A DNA stretch of 36,569 nucleotides. It comes from Acidovorax defluvii (GTDB lineage: Bacteria > Pseudomonadota > Gammaproteobacteria > Burkholderiales > Burkholderiaceae_C). Position numbers and translations under genes: made by a program. The notes under the pieces are model-generated. The model had not been told where the DNA came from. It saw only the letters and a list, made by a program, of their open reading frames with translations, and searched no databases. Below, one piece after another: positions 18,323 through 26,114 of this stretch (position 1 is the stretch's first letter; each line of letters starts with the position of its first letter). The DNA lies in contig QLTU01000002.1 in assembly GCA_003268905.1 (NCBI GenBank), forward strand, positions 1 to 36,569, in the 5' to 3' direction.

Positions 18323-19043
18323 CCCCCTTTGCGCTCTGAGCGCCCGTATCGCCCATAACGCCTGTAACGCCCTCGACAGCCAGCAGCCGGGTCTGGTCAT
18401 ACACCGGCTGCGCTGGCAGATCAGCCAGATGCTGCGTGTCGGCCCAGTGCACGATGTCGATGGCGTCGCCCTGCAGGCGCACGCGGTTGAGGCCCGCGTT
18501 GGGGATGTCGCTCTGGCGCGGGCCGCCCAGCCCCAGGCCGCTCGCCGTGCGCCACACCATGTCGAGCACCCCGCCGTGCGTGACCACGACGATGGTTTGC
18601 CCCGCGTGCTGCTGGGCCAGGCCGCGCAGTGCCTCCATGACCCGCGCGTGAAACTGCCGTGCCGTCTCGCCGCCGGGCATGCCACCATCGGCATCAAAGC
18701 GCAGCCACTGCGCCCATGCTTGCGCGTGCCGGGCCTTGATGTCGTCCACGCGCATGCCATCGACCACACCAAAATGCTGCTCGCGCAGGCGCGGGTCGGT
18801 CAGGGCATCGAGCGACAGTTGCGGCAGCAACGCGGCCAGCGCGGGCTGCGCCGTCTGCCGCGTGCGGGTGAGATCGCTGCACACCAGGTGATCGACCGCC
18901 AGGCGCTCCGCCACCAGCCGCTGCGCCAGGCGGCGGGCCTGCTCGTGCCCGGTGGCGTTGAGGGGCACATCCACCTGGCCCTGGAAGCGCAGCTCGCGGT
19001 TCCAGTCGGTTTCGCCATGGCGGATGAGGATGAGTTCGGTCAT
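18291..19043 (-). CDS. Histidine phosphatase / phosphoglycerate mutase family protein
   Basis: A 250-residue protein with the family core. RHGETDWN (8-15) carries the phospho-accepting His9, CSDLTRTRQTA follows, REQHFG holds the acid residue, and VVVTHGGVLD carries the second His. The ATG at 19043 places the RHG motif normally; an upstream start at 19067 would add eight unrelated residues. The last 25 residues (GVTGVMGDTGAQSAKGVTRP and on) derive from GTAACGCC-like short repeats and overlap the 3' end of the opposite-strand gene, so the C-terminus may be an extension past an ancestral stop. The substrate is unknown; a cobalamin, sugar or general phosphatase role is possible. Confidence 0.88.
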   Translation of the reverse strand: MTELILIRHGETDWNRELRFQGQVDVPLNATGHEQARRLAQRLVAERLAVDHLVCSDLTRTRQTAQPALAALLPQLSLDALTDPRLREQHFGVVDGMRVDDIKARHAQAWAQWLRFDADGGMPGGETARQFHARVMEALRGLAQQHAGQTIVVVTHGGVLDMVWRTASGLGLGGPRQSDIPNAGLNRVRLQGDAIDIVHWADTQHLADLPAQPVYDQTRLLAVEGVTGVMGDTGAQSAKGVTRPCRPCRP

Positions 19044-19065
19044 GCGCCCATTATCAAATGCCGGC

Positions 19066-19135
19066 ACAAAAATACAAGTGTTTTCGTGCTCTAGCGCTTA
19101 TACAGCAAGCGCAACCAGCTATTATTTTAATAGTG
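19066..19135 (-). repeat. Dispersed palindromic repeat, copy C
   Basis: Read on the minus strand it gives TAATAGCTGGTTGCGCTT, spacer, ATAAGCGCTAGAGC, then AAAACACTTGTATTTTT, matching copy A block by block. The arms GCGCTT and AAGCGC are perfect. It lies just upstream of the phosphatase gene, after the LysE-type gene. Confidence 0.75.
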
Positions 19136-19187
19136 GCTTGTTTGCCTTGCCGGCCCTCTGGGTGGGTGGGCAGCGGGCACCCCAAGT

Positions 19188-19829
19188 TCAGCGCTCGGCC
19201 GTGGCCAGCCGCACCGCAAGCCCCAGAAACACCAGGCCCGCCACCCGGTTGAGCACCGTCTGCGCGCGTGCCGAGCGTTGCAGCAGCGCCCCAAAGCCCC
19301 CCGAAAAGCAGGCGATGGCACCAAACACCAGCAGCGTGGCCAGCATGAACACCACCCCCAGCACCATGAGTTGCAGCGCCACGCTTCCGCGGGCCGGGTC
19401 GGCGAACTGCGGCAAAAAGGCCAGAAAAAACACCAGCACCTTGGGGTTGGTGAGGTTCATGACCATGCCGCGCCCCACCATGCGCCCCAGACCAGGGCCA
19501 CCCGGGTTTCCTGGGGCAGAGGCGGGCTCCTGGGCCGTGGCGGCGGGCGCGCGCAGGGCCTGCCATGCCAGGTAAGCCAGATAGGCCGCGCCGCAATATT
19601 TCAGCACGGTGAACGCCATGGCCGATGCGGCAAACACGGCCGCCAGCCCCAGGGCCACCGCCGCCGTGTGCACCACCAGGCCCGCGCACAGGCCCAGCAC
19701 CACCGCCATGCCGGCACGCCAGCCGCGCTGGGCCGATTGCAGCAGCACAAACAGGTTGTCGGGGCCGGGCGTGAGCCCCAGCAGGACCGATACGCCAAAG
19801 AACGTGAGCAGGGTTTCGAAAGCAGGCAT
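19188..19829 (-). CDS. LysE/RhtB-family amino-acid exporter
   Basis: A 213-residue inner-membrane protein of about six helices. The N-terminal family motif GVSVLLGLTPGPDNLFVL is near 9-26, with a following AGMAVVLGLCAG helix. The central NLTNPKVLVFFLAFLPQF is the second hallmark. The family exports amino acids or derivatives. The ATG at 19829 (MPAFETLLTFF) is preferred over an upstream start at 19895 because family members begin this way. Substrate unknown. It stands between a phosphatase and a small secreted protein with no operon logic. Confidence 0.9.
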   Translation of the reverse strand: MPAFETLLTFFGVSVLLGLTPGPDNLFVLLQSAQRGWRAGMAVVLGLCAGLVVHTAAVALGLAAVFAASAMAFTVLKYCGAAYLAYLAWQALRAPAATAQEPASAPGNPGGPGLGRMVGRGMVMNLTNPKVLVFFLAFLPQFADPARGSVALQLMVLGVVFMLATLLVFGAIACFSGGFGALLQRSARAQTVLNRVAGLVFLGLAVRLATAER

Positions 19830-19937
19830 GGCTGGGAAAATTTGCGAGGACGGGACCGTCCATTGTGCCAACGTCAACGACAGCGCCGTCCGCACAGGCG
19901 GGCGGGCAAGTGACCCCAGACCGCCGACGCGACCGTT

Positions 19938-20174
19938 TCAGCGCATGGACACCACGATCACGCGGCGGCGCGGCTGGCAGCCGGGGCCTTCAAATGCATC
20001 GCTGTCACGCGTCCAGCCCACGCCGGGCGAGGTCTGCGCACAGATGCGTTGGCCATCCACCTGGCTGCGCCAGTAATACCAGGGCGCGGGCGCTGCCAGA
20101 GCTGCGGCGCAGAGCAGCCCTGCCGCCACGGCGATCCACACAGGGGGACGCGAGATTCGGTGAATGGTGGGCAT
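19938..20174 (-). CDS. Small exported protein, unrecognised
   Basis: A 78-residue product. MPTIHRISRPPVWIAVAAGLL gives a basic start and a hydrophobic helix ending LCAAALAAPAPW, a plausible signal peptide or anchor. About 45 residues follow with aromatic and basic content (WYYWRSQVDGQRIC ... CQPRRRVIVV) and two Cys that could pair. A start at 20216 (MASFTHAPR) is possible and would add 14 residues. Neither start has a good ribosome binding site. I do not recognise the family. GC and strand match its neighbours. Confidence 0.6.
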   Translation of the reverse strand: MPTIHRISRPPVWIAVAAGLLCAAALAAPAPWYYWRSQVDGQRICAQTSPGVGWTRDSDAFEGPGCQPRRRVIVVSMR

Positions 20175-20236
20175 CAAGGCGTGAACAAGACGTGGGGCGT
20201 GGGTGAAAGATGCCATGGTAGGACAGCACGATGGGG

Positions 20237-20306
20237 AGCATGTCCGGGGCGCATGTCCGGGGGGCACAACTGGGGACGCATCACCGGGGCGCATGTCCCG
20301 GGGCAC
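20237..20306. repeat. Short direct repeat with 40-base period
   Basis: GGGGCGCATGTCC occurs at 20246-20258 and 20286-20298 in wider similar blocks (20244-20267 and 20284-20306). A partial third GCATGTCCGGGG is at 20238-20249. It lies between the DUF429 stop and the small exported protein gene, in the latter's upstream region. No known site is recognised. Confidence 0.6.
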
Positions 20307-20322
20307 CGATCCGGATCGTGTC

Positions 20323-21165
20323 TCAGGCCGTGACAATCCAGCCTTCCAGACCATCCAATCCGGGCGGCAGCCCATACAGCGCATCGCCCTCCTCGTGGCG
20401 CCGCTGCGCCCAGGCGGCCTGCAGCAGGCACAGCACGGCGTCCAGCCGGTCGCCGCTGGCGTCGTCCACCAGGGCATCGCGCTGGGCGTGGCTGAGCTTG
20501 AGGCGCAAGCCCAGGCGGCTCTGGCCCATCTCCAGCGCGTGCACCAGGTCTTTGCGGGCAATCAGGCGGTCGGGCGTTTGCTTGGCGCGGTCGTCGCTTT
20601 TGTAGCTGCGGCGCGCCAGGATTTCGCGGGCCAGCAGGCCGGGGTAGGCCTCCAGCGCCACGCGCTGCGGGTCGCCGGGGTGCAGGCCGGGCAGGTGCAC
20701 CCCGGCGTCCAGCAGCAGCGGCACGCCAGCGTGCAGCATGTAGGCCACGGGCGGGTTGACCCATTTCATGGAGGGGCTGGAGCCCGCTGGGCCATCGGTG
20801 GCCCGGTGGGCAAACTTGCCGCCCACGGGCCGCGCGGCGCAAAAGGCGGCAAACGCATCGCGAATCTGCTCCCGCGAGAGCGCGCGGTAGTGCTGCATGC
20901 ACGCATGCCACTGCAGCGGCCAGCCCAGCGCCTGCACCAGCTCGCGCGGCAGGCCAAAGGGCAGATCGAACCCACCCACCCAGGCACGCGGCGCAGCCAG
21001 CCAGCGCGCCAGACCATCCAGCGTGTCAAAGGTTTCCAGGCCCAGCAACTGCACCCGCGCCGCCACGCGCTGGCCCAGCGCCAGCACAATGGGTTTGCGC
21101 CGGCTGGGGCTGCTGGAGAAGTCGCAGCCCAGCAGCAATGAGGGTATGGCCGAATCGGTCGTCAT
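20323..21165 (-). CDS. DUF429 family protein
   Basis: A 280-residue protein. The N-terminal SLLLGCDFSSSPSRRKPIVLA block (Asp in a beta strand, then Ser-rich turn), WVGGFDLPFGLPRELV and DRLDAVLCLLQA near the C-terminus are what I associate with DUF429. That family is predicted to have an RNase H-like fold and possible nuclease activity. The acidic residues in CDFS, GFDLPF and GDRLDA fit a metal site. The biological role is unknown. It is a single gene on the minus strand, following the folE-BLUF terminator. Confidence 0.75.
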   Translation of the reverse strand: MTTDSAIPSLLLGCDFSSSPSRRKPIVLALGQRVAARVQLLGLETFDTLDGLARWLAAPRAWVGGFDLPFGLPRELVQALGWPLQWHACMQHYRALSREQIRDAFAAFCAARPVGGKFAHRATDGPAGSSPSMKWVNPPVAYMLHAGVPLLLDAGVHLPGLHPGDPQRVALEAYPGLLAREILARRSYKSDDRAKQTPDRLIARKDLVHALEMGQSRLGLRLKLSHAQRDALVDDASGDRLDAVLCLLQAAWAQRRHEEGDALYGLPPGLDGLEGWIVTA

Positions 21166-21199
21166 GGGCTGTTGTCACAAATCAGCGAAGCTGGAAAGC

Positions 21200-21232
21200 A
21201 AAAAGCCGCAGCGCCGACAACGTCGGCCTGCG
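21200..21232 (-). terminator. Rho-independent terminator of the folE-BLUF transcript
   Basis: On the minus strand, CGCAG-GCCGAC pairs with GTCGGC-(bulge)-CTGCG around a three-base loop (21207-21232). TTTTT follows (21204-21200) after two bases. It lies 150 bases past the BLUF stop, beyond the large palindrome. Confidence 0.7.
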
Positions 21233-21256
21233 ACCCAGAAAAAATTCACCCAAACA

Positions 21257-21381
21257 GAAAGGTGGGGCGATTTGCGTAGCGAGCGGCCTCAGCTTGCGTC
21301 GAGGAACACAGCCGCACTCCCGTGCGGCGAGTACCACAGGCGCAAGATCAGGCCGCGCAGTAGCAAAGCGCTCCGCCTTTC
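21257..21381. repeat. 125-nt nested quasi-palindrome behind the BLUF gene
   Basis: The outer arms (21257-21275 and 21363-21381) pair over 19 positions with one mismatch and two G-U. After an internal loop, GCGGCCT (21283-21289) pairs with AGGCCGC (21350-21356). Then CTTGCG (21293-21298) pairs with CGCAAG (21341-21346). The apex holds an independent hairpin GCCGCAC/GTGCGGC (21311-21317, 21322-21328). The right end overlaps the BLUF stop codon at 21380-21382. It could be a miniature inverted-repeat element or a structured RNA in the 3' untranslated region. No coding is apparent. Confidence 0.75.
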
Positions 21382-21802
21382 AGGCGCGGCCGATGATGGA
21401 GGCGGTCGCCATGAGTTCTTCGAGCAGAGCAAATGACACCTTGCCCGACACCGCATACGGATCGAGCTCAGGCTTTTCGGAATATTTGAGCAGGATGGAG
21501 TGGTTGATCTTGGACAGGTTGACCTGCCCCATGGTCCAGCCGCCGAAGCGCCGCTCGGCAATCTCTTCGTAGTGCAGCAGCTCGACGCTCTTGTGGCGCG
21601 GGTCGCGCTGGATGTGGCCATACAGCTCGTTGACCGCGGAGCGGCCGCCCTCGATGGCCTGCAGGAAAACCCCGCCGCCATAGCAAAGAATGCCCGTGAT
21701 GCCACTGCCCGGGTTGTGCTGGCGCGACTGGGTGAGGATGGCTTCGATGGCGGCGGGCGATGTGTCCACCGCGCGGCTGGCGTAAAGCAGGCGTACCAAC
21801 AT
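21380..21802 (-). CDS. BLUF-domain blue-light sensor
   Basis: A 140-residue single-domain photoreceptor that binds FAD. The flavin-switch residues are present: Tyr7 in LLYASRA, Asn30 in QHNPGSGITGIL, Gln48 in FLQAIEGG, and the Trp89-x-Met91 pair in GGWTMGQVN. A C-terminal helical cap follows, with no effector domain, so it must signal through a partner. The ATG at 21802 has GGAAGGA upstream and follows the folE stop by two bases, so expression is tied to FolE. The stop lies in the right arm of the large palindrome. The output partner is not visible here. Confidence 0.9.
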   Translation of the reverse strand: MLVRLLYASRAVDTSPAAIEAILTQSRQHNPGSGITGILCYGGGVFLQAIEGGRSAVNELYGHIQRDPRHKSVELLHYEEIAERRFGGWTMGQVNLSKINHSILLKYSEKPELDPYAVSGKVSFALLEELMATASIIGRA

Positions 21803-21804
21803 GG

Positions 21805-22530
21805 TCAGTTCCTTCCTGGAATGAGCGAGAGGAATTCGCGGCGCAGCGCACTGTCTTTCAGGAACACGCCGCGCATCACGGAGTTGATCATCTTGCTGTC
21901 CATCTCGCGCACGCCGCGCCAGGACATGCAAAAGTGGCTGGCCTCCATGACCACGGCCAGGCCGTCGGGCTGGGTCTTTTCCATGATGAGGTCGGCCAGT
22001 TGCACCACGGCTTCTTCCTGGATCTGGGGGCGGCCCATGATCCAGTCCACCAAGCGGGCGTACTTGGACAAACCGATCACGTTGGTGTGCTCGTTGGGCA
22101 TGATGCCGATCCAGATCTTCCCGATGACGGGGCAAAAATGGTGGCTGCAGGCGCTGCGCACCGTGAGCGGCCCCACGATCATGAGCTCGTTGAGGTGCTC
22201 GGCATTGGGAAACTCGGTGATCGGTGGCTGCTCGACATAACGGCCCTTGAACACCTCGTTGAGGTACATCTTGGCCACGCGGCGCGCGGTGGCCTGGGTG
22301 TTGTGGTCGCCCTCGGTGTGGATGACGAGGCTGTCGAGCACGCCCTGCATCTTCACCTCGACCTCGTCAAGCAGCTTTTCCAGCTCGCCCGGCTGGATGA
22401 ACTCGGCAATGTTGTCGTTGGCGTTGAAACGTTTGCGCGCCGCAGTGATGCGCTCGCGGATTTTCACGGAAACAGGCGTGCCTTCATCCGGCGGAAAGTG
22501 CGTCATATCGGCGTCTGGTTGACTGGACAT
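21805..22530 (-). CDS. folE: GTP cyclohydrolase I FolE
   Basis: FolE converts GTP to 7,8-dihydroneopterin triphosphate, the first step of folate/pterin synthesis. The 241-residue product has the zinc ligands Cys128 and His131 (ACSHHFCP) and Cys201 (HFCMSWRGV). It also has GLSKYARLVDW and the C-terminal family block. The N-terminal extension of about 40 residues is typical for proteobacterial members. The BLUF gene follows at two bases. NudB, which processes the FolE product, is encoded about 2 kb upstream on the same strand. Confidence 0.96.
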   Translation of the reverse strand: MSSQPDADMTHFPPDEGTPVSVKIRERITAARKRFNANDNIAEFIQPGELEKLLDEVEVKMQGVLDSLVIHTEGDHNTQATARRVAKMYLNEVFKGRYVEQPPITEFPNAEHLNELMIVGPLTVRSACSHHFCPVIGKIWIGIMPNEHTNVIGLSKYARLVDWIMGRPQIQEEAVVQLADLIMEKTQPDGLAVVMEASHFCMSWRGVREMDSKMINSVMRGVFLKDSALRREFLSLIPGRN

Positions 22531-22560
22531 GGCTGCATCCTACCAGTGAATGCCCGCCCC

Positions 22561-22627
22561 ATCATTTCAAGGGTTTTAGGGCGCTAGCGCTTATGCAGCA
22601 AGCGTCAGCAGCTATATATTCAATAGC
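22561..22627 (-). repeat. Dispersed palindromic repeat, copy D
   Basis: On the minus strand: ATATAGCTGCTGACGCTT, spacer, ATAAGCGCTAGCGCC and an A-rich tail, the same block order as copy A. It lies in the gap between clsB and folE. Confidence 0.75.
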
Positions 22628-22645
22628 AAACGACCCAATCCGTGC

Positions 22646-23863
22646 TCAGTATCGGTTGCCGGTGACCCACAAGGCCAGGCGCATCAGGCCAAAGGCCACG
22701 CGATCGAGCACGCGCTGGCGCAGCGGGCGGCCAGCGTAACGGGCAGGGTCCATGCGCCGCCCGGCGTGCTGCATGGCGTGCACCAGGCGCTGGCGCAGGT
22801 CGATGGCAAAGGCGGCATCCTGGACCACCACATTGGCCTCGCGCGCCAGCAGCAGGCTTAAAGGGTCGAGGTTGGACGAACCCACGGTGGCCCAGGGCTT
22901 GTCGCCATGGGCATCGATCACCGCCACCTTGGCGTGCAAAAAACTGGGTTCGTATTCGTGGATCTCCACACCGGCGGCCAGCAGTGCGCCATATACCGGC
23001 CGCGCCGCGTGGTACTGCATGAAGTATTCATAGCGCCCCTGCAGCAACAGCTGCACGCGCACGCCGCGCTTGGCCGCCAGAATCAGCGCGCGGCGCAGCT
23101 TGCCGCCGGGCATGAAATACGCGTTGGCAATGATGATGTCGTGGCGCGCTGCGCCAATGGCGCGCCGGTAGGCCTTTTCGATGCGGCTGCGGTTGCGCAC
23201 GTTGTCGCGCAGCACCAGCGCAGCCCGCATGCCGCGCGCCTCCGGGTCCTGCTGGCTGGCGTGGCGGGTGGCGCTGGCGGCGCGCAGGTCGCGCACGGCT
23301 TGCGGCAGGCGGTTCAGGCGCACATCGCGCACCGCCTGCATGCGCCACCACAGGAGTTCCATGGTCCGGCTCGCCTGCGCCGCCAGGGAGCCGGTCGCCT
23401 GCACGGCAAAATCGAAGCGCGGTGCATCCAGATCGCCGTAGTTGGGGTCGTAAAGATCGTCCAGCACATTGATGCCGCCACAAAACACCACCAGCCCATC
23501 GACCACGCACAGCTTGCGGTGCAGGCGGCGCCAGCGGTGGGGCAGCAGCAGCCCCAGCGGCCCCAGCGGTGAATACACCCGTACCTGCACCCCAGCCGAC
23601 TTCATGCGCTGCTGCCACGCCTTTGGCAACGGCCCGGTGCCCACGCCATCCACCACCAAATGCGTGCGCACACCGCGCTGCGCCGCGCGAATCAGCGCCT
23701 CGGCCACCTGCGCCCCCGCGCCGGTGAAGTCAAAGATGTAGGTCTCGAACTGGATGTCGGACAGCGCCGCATCCATCGCCTCGATCAAGGCGGGAAACAG
23801 CTCCTGCGCGCCCTGCAACAGGTGCACCCGGTGGTCTTTGGCGAAATCGGCCACCCGAGTCAT
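22646..23863 (-). CDS. clsB: Cardiolipin synthase / phospholipase D family (ClsB type)
   Basis: A 405-residue enzyme with two HKD motifs: His115-x-Lys117-x4-Asp122 (HRKLCVVD) and His310-x-Lys312-x4-Asp317 (HAKVAVID), followed by GSSNLDPLSL. It lacks the N-terminal membrane helices of ClsA, which fits ClsB. It should join phosphatidyl groups to make cardiolipin or related lipids at the inner membrane. The ATG at 23863 is chosen; an in-frame TTG at 23890 would overlap the upstream gene. In E. coli too, clsB neighbours an EEP-family nuclease-like gene (ybhP), as here. Confidence 0.88.
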   Translation of the reverse strand: MTRVADFAKDHRVHLLQGAQELFPALIEAMDAALSDIQFETYIFDFTGAGAQVAEALIRAAQRGVRTHLVVDGVGTGPLPKAWQQRMKSAGVQVRVYSPLGPLGLLLPHRWRRLHRKLCVVDGLVVFCGGINVLDDLYDPNYGDLDAPRFDFAVQATGSLAAQASRTMELLWWRMQAVRDVRLNRLPQAVRDLRAASATRHASQQDPEARGMRAALVLRDNVRNRSRIEKAYRRAIGAARHDIIIANAYFMPGGKLRRALILAAKRGVRVQLLLQGRYEYFMQYHAARPVYGALLAAGVEIHEYEPSFLHAKVAVIDAHGDKPWATVGSSNLDPLSLLLAREANVVVQDAAFAIDLRQRLVHAMQHAGRRMDPARYAGRPLRQRVLDRVAFGLMRLALWVTGNRY

Positions 23864-23870
23864 CGGCGGG

Positions 23871-24620
23871 TCAAAGTTTGAACTCGGCAATCAGCGGCAG
23901 GTGGTCGGACATGCGCCACCAGATCCGCCCCCGCGGCACATGCAGCCCCAGCGGCGCGAGCCCGCGCACGTAGACATGGTCCAGCTGCACCAGCGGCAGT
24001 CGCGCGGGGTAGGTGAAGGCGCGCGGCGCATCAAACTCATACAGACCAAAGCCCGACAGCATGCGTTTGATCTGTGCCCCCCAGTCGTTGAAATCACCGG
24101 CCACCACCACCGGCGAGCCCGGGGGCACCTCGCGCTCGATGAACTGCTGCAGGCGATCGACCTGCCGCACCCGGCTGCCGGGAATCAGCCCCAGGTGCAC
24201 CACGATCACATGCACACGGCGGCCATGCGCATCCACTTCCACATGCAGCAGGCCGCGCTGCTCGAACCGGTGGTCAGAAATATCCTCATGCTGGTGCCCG
24301 ATCACCGGCCAGCGCGACAGCAGCGCATTGCCATGCTCGCCATGTTTGGTGAAGGCGTTGGTGCGGTACACCGCCTCGTAGCCCTCGGGCGCCAGGTACT
24401 CGGCCTGCGGCACATCGGGCCAGCGCTGAAAATACGCGGCCTCGCGGCGGTGCAGCTTGCGTACCTCCTGCAGGCAGACGATGTCGGCATCGAGCTGCTC
24501 TACGGCCAGCCCCAGGTTGTGGATCTCCAGCCGGCGCGCCGGGCCAAGGCCCTGAACACCCTTGTGGATGTTGTAGGTGGCAATGCGCAGAATGTCGGAT
24601 GCGGTGTGGGATGGGGTCAT
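23871..24620 (-). CDS. Endonuclease/exonuclease/phosphatase-family protein (YbhP-like)
   Basis: A 249-residue protein of the DNase I-like fold. ILRIATYNIHKG is near 10-21 (Asn), DADIVCLQEVR carries the metal-binding Glu, VVHLGLIPGSR carries a His, VVVAGDFNDWG has the Asp/Asn pair, and MSDHLPLIAEF the final Asp-His. The active site looks intact. The substrate could be nucleic acid or a phosphate ester. The ATG at 24620 overlaps the nudB stop (ATGA). clsB starts seven bases after its stop, as in the ybhP-clsB pair of enterobacteria. Confidence 0.88.
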   Translation of the reverse strand: MTPSHTASDILRIATYNIHKGVQGLGPARRLEIHNLGLAVEQLDADIVCLQEVRKLHRREAAYFQRWPDVPQAEYLAPEGYEAVYRTNAFTKHGEHGNALLSRWPVIGHQHEDISDHRFEQRGLLHVEVDAHGRRVHVIVVHLGLIPGSRVRQVDRLQQFIEREVPPGSPVVVAGDFNDWGAQIKRMLSGFGLYEFDAPRAFTYPARLPLVQLDHVYVRGLAPLGLHVPRGRIWWRMSDHLPLIAEFKL

Positions 24621-25090
24621 GAGTAGGCAAATTGTGGCAGCAACAGGATGGCCTCGGCGTTCGATGGTGAGAAGCAGCGATCGGCCGCCTCGCGCCACGG
24701 CCACCAGGCCCAGGCGGTGTGCTCGCGCGGGCTCAGCACCACCGGCACGGCGGCGGGCACCTGCAAACTGAACACACGCTCGGTATTGCGCCGCACCCCG
24801 GGTGCGTAGCGGTGCAGCCACTCTGGGTAAATGTCGTACACATTTTCCAGGCCCCAGTCACGCAGCGTGCAGCCCGGCGCATCTGCGCACAGGCCGGTTT
24901 CCTCCAGCGCCTCACGCGCGGCGGTTTCGCGCCAGTCTTCCTGCAGGCTGTCCTTGCTGCCGGTCACCGATTGCCAGAACGCCTGGCCATCGGGGGCATC
25001 GATGGCGCGGCGGATCAACAGCACATCGAGTGCGGGCGTGTGGATCACCACCAGCACGGATTGGGGGATTTTGAACGCCTGGGATGCCAT
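24617..25090 (-). CDS. nudB: Dihydroneopterin triphosphate diphosphatase NudB
   Basis: A 157-residue Nudix hydrolase. The N-terminal KIPQSVLVVIHTPALDVLLIRR and AFWQSVTGSKDSLQEDW, leading into REALEETGL, match NudB. It removes pyrophosphate from the FolE product in folate synthesis. The Nudix box has one residue more than the strict pattern between Gly and Arg-Glu. The ATG at 25090 (MASQAFKIP) is preferred because GGTGGGG lies upstream; an ATG at 25114 would add eight residues. Its stop overlaps the nuclease gene. Confidence 0.85.
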   Translation of the reverse strand: MASQAFKIPQSVLVVIHTPALDVLLIRRAIDAPDGQAFWQSVTGSKDSLQEDWRETAAREALEETGLCADAPGCTLRDWGLENVYDIYPEWLHRYAPGVRRNTERVFSLQVPAAVPVVLSPREHTAWAWWPWREAADRCFSPSNAEAILLLPQFAYS

Positions 25091-25117
25091 CGCCCCACCC
25101 TGGAACAGCACCATGAA

Positions 25118-26050
25118 TCACTCTTCACTGAAAAAGTCTGAGTCGATGCGTTTAAGTTCGTAGGACTTCCACGTCGTGACTCCCACGCCGTGCTCAATCA
25201 TGAGCTGGGCCAACAGCTCGCCATCGATCAAGATCACCCGGACATGCAAAGGCTTCACGTAGTCGCGCGCATCCGCGCTAAATCTTGAAGTAGTGATGAA
25301 CACACCACGGTTGGCTTGCCTTCCGGCTAGCGCACCCACAAACTGCTGAATCTCTGGCCTCCCGACTGTCTGATCGGCCCACCGCTTGGCCTGCACATAC
25401 ACAATGTCCAAGCCCAACTTGTCCTGATTGATAAACCCGTCAACACCGCCATCGCCGCCACGCTGCAATGCCAGCCCCATGCCTCCGGTTCCGCCATAAC
25501 CCATGGCAAGCAGCAGTTGAACGACAAGTCGTTCAAAGAACTGCCAGGAGTTGGTTTTGACAACTTCCAGGATTTCCGCCGCCAGTACCGAGTTGACCTC
25601 CTTGCGCAAGCGCTCGAACTGATCCTCCGGTGGTTCCTGCGCTACGGAAGCATCATCCGCGTCACTCCCCTGCGGCGCCGCAATGTCCGGCGAATTCAAT
25701 TGCTGCCGCTTCCAGGCACGGTAGCCCTCACGGGCGGCCAAGAAATAGCCCAGTTCCCCCAGCGAGAGCGCCTGCACGCCCGAAGAAGTAATCTGCCAGA
25801 TGCCCTTTGTCTTGAGGAGGTATCCCGCCTTTACCGCATCCACCGAAAAGAAATGCACGTAGGTTCGCCAGCGGGCCAAACCATTGCTTTCGATGACTTC
25901 CTGAGCCCAGTCGTCCAACGTCAATTTCTGCGGAATGGCATCGAAGATGTCAGCCGCTTTCATCTGGCCGCCACCATCTCGCAAAATGGTCATCGCAGCA
26001 AAAATCACTTTGCTCGCCAGCACGTTGGACTTTGACAGAGGCTTATTCAC
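25118..26050 (-). CDS. mrr: Mrr-type restriction endonuclease
   Basis: A 310-residue protein, the same size as E. coli Mrr (modified-DNA restriction). The N-terminal part (1-110) is a winged-helix domain with LDDWAQEVIESNGLARWRTYVHF. An acidic linker follows. The catalytic PD-(D/E)xK-like domain has Glu173 (FFERLVVQLL), Asp204 (GGDGGVDGF) and Gln220-x-Lys222 (VQAKRW), then GVFITTSRFSADA. The start is GTG at 26050 with GGAGAG seven bases upstream, directly behind the T run of the aspS terminator. GC (about 57% by sampled lines) is below neighbouring genes. No methylase or specificity subunit is nearby, as expected for type IV. The active site is intact. Confidence 0.9.
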   Translation of the reverse strand: MNKPLSKSNVLASKVIFAAMTILRDGGGQMKAADIFDAIPQKLTLDDWAQEVIESNGLARWRTYVHFFSVDAVKAGYLLKTKGIWQITSSGVQALSLGELGYFLAAREGYRAWKRQQLNSPDIAAPQGSDADDASVAQEPPEDQFERLRKEVNSVLAAEILEVVKTNSWQFFERLVVQLLLAMGYGGTGGMGLALQRGGDGGVDGFINQDKLGLDIVYVQAKRWADQTVGRPEIQQFVGALAGRQANRGVFITTSRFSADARDYVKPLHVRVILIDGELLAQLMIEHGVGVTTWKSYELKRIDSDFFSEE

Positions 26051-26062
26051 AAACGTCTCTCC

Positions 26063-26090
26063 AAAAAAAAGGGCGCCCGAAGGCGCCCCT
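26063..26090 (-). terminator. Rho-independent terminator after aspS
   Basis: On the minus strand GGGCGCC (26088-26082) and GGCGCCC (26077-26071) form a perfect stem around TTCG, followed by eight T (26070-26063). This is the strongest terminator in the window. The mrr ribosome binding site begins at the next base. Confidence 0.9.
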
Positions 26091-26114
26091 GATTCTGCCC
26101 GAAGGGCTGTGCGA

